A stretch of DNA of 64,000 nucleotides, from contig NZ_KI535368.1 in assembly GCF_000160035.2 (NCBI RefSeq), forward strand, positions 558,001-622,000, in the 5' to 3' direction. The DNA is from Catonella morbi ATCC 51271 (GTDB taxonomy: Bacteria > Bacillota > Clostridia > Lachnospirales > Lachnospiraceae). This document shows, piece after piece, positions 17,528-26,121 of this stretch. How positions within the stretch are numbered: the first letter of the stretch is position 1; every line of letters begins with the position of its first letter. Under the pieces are notes generated by a model that was given only the letters and a program-made list of their open reading frames with translations, did no database searches and had not been told where the DNA came from. A program made the position numbers and the translations under genes.

Positions 17528-19162
17528 CTATATATTTTCTTCCTCATACTTCTTTGCAGGTAAATGAATAATAATAGTAGTCCCTACATCAGGCTCGGAG
17601 TCTATTTTAAGTCCATAATCCTCACCAAAATAAAGTTTTATCCTCTCATTTACATTCTTAACTCCTATGCCTGAACCTCTGCCGTTGCCTGAATTACTTT
17701 TGCCCTCAAGCACCATAGCCACCTTTTCCTCTGTCATACCGAGGCCGTTGTCAGTTACTGACAAATAAAGCTCATCAGCTTCACGCCAGGCTTTAATTTT
17801 GATAAGTCCGTCCCCATCCATAAATTCCATGCCATGATAAATTGCATTTTCCACAAGGGGCTGGAGCATCAGTTTCAATGAAGAAAGCTCCAATACATCT
17901 TCCGCTATGTCAAACTCATAGTCAAACTTGTTCTTAAAACGCATATGCTGAATCATAAGATAGTTTTTTACATGGTCTATTTCAGCCTTTACCGTAACTA
18001 TGTTTTTGCCCTTTCCCAGTGAAAGCCTGAAAAATCTCGCAAGGGCAGTAACAGTATGCACCGCTTCGGATTGCTTTTCATTTTCTATCTGCCAGACTAT
18101 AACATCAAGGGTATTGTAGAGAAAATGAGGATTTATCTGCGCCTGTAGGGAATCAAACTCACTTTTTCTTTTCTCCTCATGCTCGGTGACAATATCCTGC
18201 ATCAACCCCTTTATCCTGTATTTCATATCCTGTACGGACTTTCCGAGATGCTGGATTTCATAGGAGCCTCCCATGTATATGTCTGCATCCAGATTACCCT
18301 CTTCAAGCTTTTTTACAGACTTCTCAAGTTCTCTGATCGGATCTGTAACCCTGAAAGAAATATATGAATTTATAAATACTACTATGAAAACAATGAGAAA
18401 AATTACAAATACAATAAACAATCTGGTTTTGATGGTATTTAGTGAAATTCCGGTTCCCTTTATAACTCCGACCAGCTTCCAGCCTGTATATCCTACCGTC
18501 TTTATTACTACAGTACGGGCTGTATTATTAAATTCTTCTTCTATACTTCCGTCACTGTATGTTGCCGCAACCAGATTATTTTCCTTAACCCTACCTGAGG
18601 CAATAAGCTCAAATTTCGGATGCCAGATTATCTCTCCTGTTGAATCTATAAGGTAGATGTAGCCGCCATTTCCAAGTGAAACCTCGTCAAGTACACTGTC
18701 AAGCCCCTGATATACCATATCAATAAGCAAAACTGCCTGTTCTGTACTTCCTCCGTTAGTGATTTCAACGGCTCTTGACATGCTTATTACCCACCTGTAT
18801 CCATTGTTCCCTTTTTCAAAAAGCTTTTGTACGTGCGGACGGGTAAAATGTATATTTTCAGTTTTATTCAGGGCATTTACAAACCATTCCTCTTCCCCCA
18901 CATCAAAATTTTTTCTGAATCTTGCCGCAGGTACTACGCTTATAGGCTCGCCTTCCTTAGAAATCAAGGCGATATTTAACACCTGATCCTTGTTATTGTT
19001 GTAAAGGAAAGTCATTTCTTCATTGATTGATTCTTCAGAAAGGTTTACATTTTTAACAATTCCATAATATATCGTGTCCGAAAGCTGGGAAGAAAGCCTT
19101 GAATAGATTGATATTACTATCAAAAGCACCGCTATAAGCGAGGTTATTGTAAAATAATTCAA
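17528..19162 (-). CDS. YesM-like sensor histidine kinase
   Basis: A 544-residue membrane sensor kinase. A first helix at residues 5-20 is followed by an extracellular Cache-like domain to about 245 (GNGGYIYLIDSTGEIIWHP), a second helix at about 250-270 and a HAMP region (RVTDPIRELEKSVKKLEEGNL). The His_kinase domain holds QINPHFLYNTLD. The ATPase has PLVENAIYHG, DNGLGM and GIGVKNVNERI. No ATG exists in frame. The only start is a TTG at 19162 with no ribosome-binding site, immediately after a run of eight C on this strand. The usual response-regulator partner is absent. Confidence 0.85.
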   Translation of the reverse strand: MNYFTITSLIAVLLIVISIYSRLSSQLSDTIYYGIVKNVNLSEESINEEMTFLYNNNKDQVLNIALISKEGEPISVVPAARFRKNFDVGEEEWFVNALNKTENIHFTRPHVQKLFEKGNNGYRWVISMSRAVEITNGGSTEQAVLLIDMVYQGLDSVLDEVSLGNGGYIYLIDSTGEIIWHPKFELIASGRVKENNLVAATYSDGSIEEEFNNTARTVVIKTVGYTGWKLVGVIKGTGISLNTIKTRLFIVFVIFLIVFIVVFINSYISFRVTDPIRELEKSVKKLEEGNLDADIYMGGSYEIQHLGKSVQDMKYRIKGLMQDIVTEHEEKRKSEFDSLQAQINPHFLYNTLDVIVWQIENEKQSEAVHTVTALARFFRLSLGKGKNIVTVKAEIDHVKNYLMIQHMRFKNKFDYEFDIAEDVLELSSLKLMLQPLVENAIYHGMEFMDGDGLIKIKAWREADELYLSVTDNGLGMTEEKVAMVLEGKSNSGNGRGSGIGVKNVNERIKLYFGEDYGLKIDSEPDVGTTIIIHLPAKKYEEENI

Positions 19163-19171
19163 ACTTAGTTT

Positions 19172-19179
19172 GGGGGGGG
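19172..19179. repeat. Homopolymer G8/C8 tract at the sensor kinase start
   Basis: Eight consecutive G on the plus strand lie nine bases from the annotated kinase start, in very AT-rich DNA. Loss of one base would join the kinase frame to an upstream frame beginning at a GTG around 19202. This could be a slipped-strand switch, or a join or sequencing error. Confidence 0.6.
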
Positions 19180-19233
19180 ATAGTCAATAAGTACAAAAAC
19201 ACAATAATTTAACCAACATCTATATAATAAACC

Positions 19234-19263
19234 AAAGGCTCCACCTTTTCAGATGAAGCCTTT
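19234..19263 (-). terminator. Intrinsic terminator after the surface protease
   Basis: AAAGGCT at 19234-19240 pairs with AGCCTTT at 19257-19263, with further partial pairing inside. On the minus strand it ends the 19290-26111 gene before the sensor kinase. Confidence 0.65.
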
Positions 19264-19289
19264 AATCATTTTAATCTAACACTATTTTG

Positions 19290-22200
19290 TTAAAAACCTT
19301 TATACTTTTTCTTCTTGCCCGTGACAAGCACATAATCTTCAAGTCCTTTAAGTTTGAACTTAACTGTACCGTTTTTGCTTATTTTTGTCTCAAGTACTGT
19401 TCTATATCCGTCTTTGTCTTGTTTTAACAAATAAGCAAATAAGCCTGCATTTTTCCTGCCTATATTCATTTCTAAGGTAGCTGCTATCTTTACATTTTTA
19501 GCAAAGCTTAAATTTCCTATGTATTTAAGACCTTTTATTGCTGAAACCTTACCGGCAATATCCTTATTTTTGCCCATTGATACTGTAAAATTAACTTCGC
19601 TTCCTTTTACTTTCTTTATGTCTTTGCCGTTTATTATCCACTTAATCTTATTATCCATATTCAGGATAAGACTCTTTTTATTGGTTTTTACAAAATTAAG
19701 TATGTCAGCAGGGATAATTCCCGCATTTCCAACTCGGACAGTGAGTGAGGATGCAATTTTAAGATATTTTTTTGCCGCATTCCAATTAAGTTTTCTTGTC
19801 TGAGCATTGTCTGTACCGGCAATTCTTCCTGTTTTTTCAGTCTTTTCTTCCTTAGGTTTTTCTTTTTTTACATTTTCTTTTTCAGTTGTTTTAGGAACTC
19901 CTTCAAACACAGCAGAACCTGATGAGCCGCCTGCTCCGCCGTTATTTCTTCTTAGGATAGTTCCATCTTTTCTGACTATGTAAAAATTCTCACCCGGCTC
20001 TACACTACTGTTATCAGTGATTACACTCACCTGTCCATAAGCATTTTTATTAAACGCCGTACTGTGTATATAGCTTACAGTCGGTGGCGGTGTAACTGTA
20101 GTTAACATATTTTCTGCAAATGTAAGCTCTTCTATTCTCTCTAAACCATGTTTTCTTTCCTCAGGCTTTGGCATTATTTTTACTTCTTTAAGTCTGTTAT
20201 TCATAAATGCAGCCTTGCCTATTTCTTCAATTTCTCCGTAAATAAGAAGTTCCGAGAGTTTATTGCCTGCAAACGCATAATCTCCGATATGTCCTGTATA
20301 CTTTCCAAGTAAAAGGCTTTCAAGTTCATTATTTTCAAATGCTCTTTTTTGTATTATGTGAGCAAGTTCAGGCAGTTTTACTTCTTTTAGCTTATTATTC
20401 CTAAAAGCATATTCTCCTACTGTTCTAAGTGCGGCACGGTTTACATCCTCATTCTTAAAACTGAATCCCTCTAAACCTGTTTCCATAAATGCACCTGAAC
20501 CTATGGTTTTTATGCTGTCAGGAAGAGTGACCTCCAAAAGCTTAGTTCCATAGAAAGCAAAATCTCCTATTTCTTCAAGCCCTACTCCATTGCCTACAGA
20601 GTTCGGTATGGTTACCTTCTCATCTTTTCCTACATACCTGAGAAGTTTTTTACCTTTTGTGATAAACTCTGAACTTCCGCTATATTTTTCCGCCTTTAGC
20701 TTTCCTATAAGCATATCATTTATGGATAAAGTTATTTCAGCATTTTCAGTCGGCTCTTTATCTAATGAAAGTCTGAATAATCCGTCCTCATTACTGTCTA
20801 CCTTATAGGTTTTATCGGATATTTTAATGTTTATCACCGTATTTGGAAGTGAAAAGCCTACTATTTCCTTATCGGTTGTAAGAATCGGCAATCTAAGTCC
20901 GGGTTCTTTTTTGTAATAATAAAAACTTAAATTGTTTTCTTTCTCTAAAGTAAGTGTTGCATTATCCTTTGTTATGTACTCAGTTCCGGTTTTATCCTTT
21001 ATTATAGGAATGTCTATCTTTCTTTGCATACCTATCTTAAAGAATCTGTCTGCCTCTATATTTCTTCTATAAGACTGCGGTTTGTCATCTCCGTAAATCA
21101 AGCCTATTTTAAGTACATTTTCCGTATCCTTTGCATCAATCATATTTACCGTTACTTTGGCAGGATTGATAAGATACTCTCCATTTTTTGAGGTAAGGGC
21201 GGTATTTAGAGATGTATATACTTTTGCATAATCAAATTCGGCAGGATTTATAGGTGTACCAAATGCCCCATCTGCTATTTTAGTGAGGTTAGGGGCGGTA
21301 ATTTCTATCTGCTTATTTCCTGCAAAAGCATTTTTCTCAATACTTTCCACATTATCCATTCCTGTTATAACAAGCGGATTTCCTGCACTTTCAAAAACAC
21401 TTTCAGATATGGTTTTTACCCCTCCGAACATGGTTACTTTAAGACTTGTATTTTCAAGCCCCGACTTATACTGCCCTTTAAAAGCTCCGTTTTCAATAGT
21501 TTTAAGACTCTTAGGCAAAAGAACTTCAGTTAAATTATTATTTATAAATGCTTCTTTTCCTATCTGCTCTATTCCCTCTGAAATTGTCAGCTTTCTTATC
21601 TTCCTTATTATATCCTTAGAAGTACCGTCAAATGCCCTCTCACCTATTTTTTTAACGGGAATGTTCTTTATAAAAGCCGGTACTTCCACCTGTGTACTTC
21701 TGCCTGTATAAGCTGTAATTGTGCCTGTTGCGGCATCAAAGGTAAATACCTCTTCTCCTTCTGTTATTTTTATATCATTTTCATCTTTTGAACTGCCCTC
21801 TGTGATATCTGATTCAGGATTAACTTCTGCATTTTCGTCATAAAGCCAGGTTGTTTTCATAGCATAAGCACCCTTTGCAGGCATTACCGTAGTTTTTATG
21901 AAGCTTCCGTCATAAATGAAAGACCTTTTGATAGCTTTTTCTGAAGCATTTATATCATAAAAAACTCCCATGCTTTCATCCACATTTTTCTCATATCGGG
22001 TAGCTACATATACAGGATCATCAGTTCTTATTGCATATTCTGATACATCAATCTTATTCCATTCATTAGGCTTCGGATCTTTTACCTGCTTAAAAGGAAT
22101 CAATTCATAAAGTCTGCCATGCTTATTATAGCCAAGCACTGCAACCTGAATGTGGCTGCCGCTATATATCTTGTTATTTACAAGGAAAATCTCTATTTCT

Positions 22201-25200
22201 TTAAGCATTCCTCCCTTGTAGCCTGACTGAAATCTGACCGCATTTCCTTTCATACTGCCTATGAAATGAGTTGTCTGATAACCTTTTGCAGGATCTGCAA
22301 ATATCTTAAATCCATAATCTTTCTTTTCTTCTTTTTTTCTGTTTATGGCTATAAGCTTTAAATCTTCTGTTTTATTTTCCTTATCTGCTTCTACAACCGC
22401 CTTTATCTCAGAAGAAATATAATTATTCTTAAATGCTCTTAAAGTATATTCTCCTGTGTATATTTCAGGAAACTTAAAACTTCCGTCTGCACCTGTCTGA
22501 ACAGGAAGTATTTCATCCTCTCCTACTACCCTTACAAAAGCCTCTGCTACAGGAGAGCCGTTTTCATCAACCACTCTTCCGCCCAGTGTAGCTTTTTTAG
22601 CCTCTTTAAGCAGAAAATCTTCATTAAAGTTTTTAGTGTTTGAAATATCTATCTTTTTTTCAATAGGCTCATAACCTTTTGCAGTAATTTTCAATGTGTA
22701 ATGATTACCGGCTGCGTTAACAGAATGCGGAATTTTAAAACTTCCGTCCCTAAGGTCAGCATAAGTGTATTTTCCTGTTTCAAGTATCATAATCTTAGCC
22801 AAAACAGGTACTCCTGTTATGTTTACAGGTTCTCCTGAATTAACCCCAAAAAGAGTTGACTTCACATTCATTGTCTGTATGCGGACATTGTCTGTTTTCT
22901 TCTTTAACAGGGCTGTTTCTTCAAAATGCTTTCTTTCAGGCTCAACCGATACATTATCTATATACCAGCCAAGTTCATAATCACTGATTATTCCTCCGCC
23001 TGTCTTAAAATGAAATCTGATTTTTACTTTTTTACCTTCATATTCTGAAAGACTCTTCTTTAAGGTCTGCCACTCATTCTGTTTCCTTGCATTTTGAATT
23101 ACATCAGAGCCGAACAAGGTCTGCCATTCATTCTTTTCGGTATCGCTTATTTCTATATCACACTTATTTGGTGAAACAGTATTAAGCGTAGAAAAAGAGT
23201 CAATATAAATATAATCTCCGCTTTCTACCGTAAACTCAGGCATATTAAGACAGGTGTCCTGATTTCTACTGAATATTCCCTGAATCTTGGTTCCCCACAT
23301 ACCTGTAAGGACCGCCTTACCTTCCCTGTCCATTCCGTCCCATACACTTCTCATATTAAAACCGCTTGGCATTGGATTCGGACGTTTGGGTATGCCCCAT
23401 TCCCAATCACTTGGGATATTATTTAAGCTCTCTGTGCTAAATCCGTTAGCATCAGTGTCAAAGCTATATTTATATTTGATTTTATCTGTTCCTATAATCG
23501 CAGTAAGTTCTTTTGAGTTTTCTCCTTCATTACCAAATACACTTACAGCTCTGACTCTATAAGTATATGTCTTGCCCGCTTCCACACTGTCATCATAATA
23601 ATTAACTCTCCAGTGTGTCTTGCCTGTGCCGTTGTTTATAAATTCTCTGATTAATTCATTTTTATTAAGCTCTTTAATCCTTGCAAATTCACCGTTTTCC
23701 GTCTTTCTTTCTATTATATAACTTTCTATGTCCGTTTCCTCAAGCATCCTGAAGCTAAGCTTAAAGCCTTTAGCACCGTACTCTCCTTTAAGTTCTGTGA
23801 CCTTTGGAGGTTTTTTAGCCGTACCGTAATCAAGCTTTATATTATCTAAATACCAGCCACAACCCTGATCTGCGTCATGTCCATGAAAATAAAACCTTAT
23901 AAGCAAAGGTGCAGACTGACCTTTGTATTTACTTAAATCATAACTGTTATTTTCCCATTTACGCTGATCCAGTGTAATATCCGGACGAAGTTCAACATTA
24001 TGAATTAAATCCCATTTTTTACCGTCTGTTGAAGCTTCTATCTTAGCAACCGTAATGCCGGTAAATCCCTTATATTCATCAAGCGTAAGTGCTATTTTCT
24101 TTTCAGAAACCGTACTTAGGTCTAACGGCGGAAGATAGAGATAACTGCTTATATTCTTCTCAAATACTGAACGCCCTGCATCTATTCCTACATAGGCAGT
24201 ACTGCCGTTTTGCATAGGTGGTTCTCCTGCAGATGGTTTATTTGTTACCTTCCACCTGTTTTCAAGGATAAAGCCGTCTGCCCCACTCTCAAAATCCCAG
24301 CTCCATGGCAGGGTAATACCCCCTTTAACTGCTACCGTTTTTTCCGCTTCTGTTTCATTATCAGCAAAATCTACTGCTTTTATTTTTATATTCAAACCGC
24401 CTGCTTTAAGGGATGCACCCGGTATTGCAATTCCGTATACTCCCGACTTTCTGTCACCTGACTCAAGAAGCATATCATTTTCTTTAAACTCGGTTTCATC
24501 CGCTGATTTATACAATAATTTTGCACTTTTTACCGCTATGTCATCATCTATTTTAGCACTTACCTTATAGTCTCTGCCTGCATAAGCACTATCCTGTGAA
24601 GTTACGGTGATTTCAGCTTTTCTTTCATCCTTGCCCGACTTAAATACATGCCCTGTTATGCTGCCCATTTCCCTGCCCTTCATAACCGCTATAGCATCAT
24701 AGGCATTTACCAGACCGTTACCATAAGCCATATTTGGAGCCTTGTCAAACTTAATATCGGTAAGAGGCTCGGCTGTTTTTATCATCAGTTCTTCTATTTC
24801 CTCTGGTGTTAAACTTTTATCTGCCGACTTTATAAGTGCCGCAACTCCTGCTACATGTGGAGCTGCCATACTCGTGCCGTTCCAAGACACATAGTTTCCG
24901 CTTGCATCTACGGAACGCACCTGTACTCCGGGTGCTACTACATCAGGTTTTATTTTATCCTTTATGGATTCAAATGCAGAAGGTCCTTTTTTTGAAAATG
25001 TTCCAAGTTTTTTATTTATATCATTTGCACCTACTGCAAATACATTTGGCATATTTCCCGGATTGGCTATAGTTCCAAGTCCCGGCACAGGCTCTCCTGC
25101 TGCCTGATTGCCTGCTGCAAATACTGCCAAAATGCCATTGTCTCGCCAAGTCTTTGCAACTTCTAAAAACCACTCGTTATTATCGGCATCACCGCCCCAA

Positions 25201-26111
25201 GAGTTATTGATAATATCAGGCTTCTTATCAAGCATCCACTGTGCCGCCGCAAGCAAATCCGCTGTAGCGCCGCCTTTATCACCGATAGCCCTCGCACTTA
25301 TAAACTTAGCGCCCGGTGCAACTCCTATCTGATTAAGATTGTCACCCTCTCTTCCACAGATAGTACCTGCCACATGGCTTCCATGGTCATTTACAGGACT
25401 TGCCGCAGGCTCCATAAGTCCATCTACAAAGTCTTTATAATACTGTGTATCAAAGGTATCTGTTTCTTTGTTATATCCTTTATAAGCGTTCTTCAATGCC
25501 GGCAATTTGTAGTTTACACCTGTATCTATAATACCTACAGTTATTCCTGCACCTGATACATTAAACTCTTCCCATACCTTATCTGCATGTACCTGGCTGA
25601 CTCCCCATTCTATCTCTCTTTCATCAGGTACAAATATTACAGATTTTCTGCTCTGTCCTTTTACATTTTTAATGGGTTTAATCTCATAAATCCTGCCATT
25701 GTTGGTTATGCTTTTTACAGTTGGAAGCTTTATTATTTCGCGCAGGATTTCATCATCAGTTACAACCGCATGTACTCCGTTTGCAATATAAAAAGATTCT
25801 ACTTCAAGTACTCTGCCTTCAATTCTTCCCCTGTTAAGTATGGATAAAACTTCTGTCTGAGAGTCTGCTGCAATATCTTTTAACTCCATAGCCACGGTAT
25901 TTATACCTACAGGCTCACACTTAATAAGGACATCATATTTATCTTTTTTATCCTTTAATAATTCCTCAAGTTTCTGAAACTTATCCGAGTTATATGTTTC
26001 TTCCGCTTTTACTTCTTTAGTCATCGGAAATGATAATGACATAACTAATGACAATATCAAAAAATAAGCCAGAAAACTTTTTAACTTTTTAAATTTATTT
26101 ATTTTTTTCAT
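19290..26111 (-). CDS. Large secreted subtilisin-like (S8) protease with leucine-rich repeats
   Basis: A 2273-residue surface protein. A signal peptide ends near residue 37 (KEVKAEE). A propeptide-like region runs from about 55 to 145. The S8 triad is Asp196 (GIIDTGVN), His243 (NDHGSHVAGT) and Ser414 (GTSMAAPHVAG), with the oxyanion Asn in AAGNQ near 335. Next come two MAM/choice-of-anchor-like modules, ending WYLDNIKLD and WYIDNVSVE. Carboxypeptidase-regulatory-like beta modules follow (TLGGRVVDENGSPVAEAFVRV). Two BspA-like LRR_5 blocks lie in about the 1440-1600 and 1780-1960 regions. No LPxTG anchor is seen. It is probably secreted and acts on host or biofilm proteins. It follows the 26122-28728 gene by about 10 bases. 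Confidence 0.9.
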   Translation of the reverse strand: MKKINKFKKLKSFLAYFLILSLVMSLSFPMTKEVKAEETYNSDKFQKLEELLKDKKDKYDVLIKCEPVGINTVAMELKDIAADSQTEVLSILNRGRIEGRVLEVESFYIANGVHAVVTDDEILREIIKLPTVKSITNNGRIYEIKPIKNVKGQSRKSVIFVPDEREIEWGVSQVHADKVWEEFNVSGAGITVGIIDTGVNYKLPALKNAYKGYNKETDTFDTQYYKDFVDGLMEPAASPVNDHGSHVAGTICGREGDNLNQIGVAPGAKFISARAIGDKGGATADLLAAAQWMLDKKPDIINNSWGGDADNNEWFLEVAKTWRDNGILAVFAAGNQAAGEPVPGLGTIANPGNMPNVFAVGANDINKKLGTFSKKGPSAFESIKDKIKPDVVAPGVQVRSVDASGNYVSWNGTSMAAPHVAGVAALIKSADKSLTPEEIEELMIKTAEPLTDIKFDKAPNMAYGNGLVNAYDAIAVMKGREMGSITGHVFKSGKDERKAEITVTSQDSAYAGRDYKVSAKIDDDIAVKSAKLLYKSADETEFKENDMLLESGDRKSGVYGIAIPGASLKAGGLNIKIKAVDFADNETEAEKTVAVKGGITLPWSWDFESGADGFILENRWKVTNKPSAGEPPMQNGSTAYVGIDAGRSVFEKNISSYLYLPPLDLSTVSEKKIALTLDEYKGFTGITVAKIEASTDGKKWDLIHNVELRPDITLDQRKWENNSYDLSKYKGQSAPLLIRFYFHGHDADQGCGWYLDNIKLDYGTAKKPPKVTELKGEYGAKGFKLSFRMLEETDIESYIIERKTENGEFARIKELNKNELIREFINNGTGKTHWRVNYYDDSVEAGKTYTYRVRAVSVFGNEGENSKELTAIIGTDKIKYKYSFDTDANGFSTESLNNIPSDWEWGIPKRPNPMPSGFNMRSVWDGMDREGKAVLTGMWGTKIQGIFSRNQDTCLNMPEFTVESGDYIYIDSFSTLNTVSPNKCDIEISDTEKNEWQTLFGSDVIQNARKQNEWQTLKKSLSEYEGKKVKIRFHFKTGGGIISDYELGWYIDNVSVEPERKHFEETALLKKKTDNVRIQTMNVKSTLFGVNSGEPVNITGVPVLAKIMILETGKYTYADLRDGSFKIPHSVNAAGNHYTLKITAKGYEPIEKKIDISNTKNFNEDFLLKEAKKATLGGRVVDENGSPVAEAFVRVVGEDEILPVQTGADGSFKFPEIYTGEYTLRAFKNNYISSEIKAVVEADKENKTEDLKLIAINRKKEEKKDYGFKIFADPAKGYQTTHFIGSMKGNAVRFQSGYKGGMLKEIEIFLVNNKIYSGSHIQVAVLGYNKHGRLYELIPFKQVKDPKPNEWNKIDVSEYAIRTDDPVYVATRYEKNVDESMGVFYDINASEKAIKRSFIYDGSFIKTTVMPAKGAYAMKTTWLYDENAEVNPESDITEGSSKDENDIKITEGEEVFTFDAATGTITAYTGRSTQVEVPAFIKNIPVKKIGERAFDGTSKDIIRKIRKLTISEGIEQIGKEAFINNNLTEVLLPKSLKTIENGAFKGQYKSGLENTSLKVTMFGGVKTISESVFESAGNPLVITGMDNVESIEKNAFAGNKQIEITAPNLTKIADGAFGTPINPAEFDYAKVYTSLNTALTSKNGEYLINPAKVTVNMIDAKDTENVLKIGLIYGDDKPQSYRRNIEADRFFKIGMQRKIDIPIIKDKTGTEYITKDNATLTLEKENNLSFYYYKKEPGLRLPILTTDKEIVGFSLPNTVINIKISDKTYKVDSNEDGLFRLSLDKEPTENAEITLSINDMLIGKLKAEKYSGSSEFITKGKKLLRYVGKDEKVTIPNSVGNGVGLEEIGDFAFYGTKLLEVTLPDSIKTIGSGAFMETGLEGFSFKNEDVNRAALRTVGEYAFRNNKLKEVKLPELAHIIQKRAFENNELESLLLGKYTGHIGDYAFAGNKLSELLIYGEIEEIGKAAFMNNRLKEVKIMPKPEERKHGLERIEELTFAENMLTTVTPPPTVSYIHSTAFNKNAYGQVSVITDNSSVEPGENFYIVRKDGTILRRNNGGAGGSSGSAVFEGVPKTTEKENVKKEKPKEEKTEKTGRIAGTDNAQTRKLNWNAAKKYLKIASSLTVRVGNAGIIPADILNFVKTNKKSLILNMDNKIKWIINGKDIKKVKGSEVNFTVSMGKNKDIAGKVSAIKGLKYIGNLSFAKNVKIAATLEMNIGRKNAGLFAYLLKQDKDGYRTVLETKISKNGTVKFKLKGLEDYVLVTGKKKKYKGF

Positions 26112-26121
26112 TTTACTTTCC

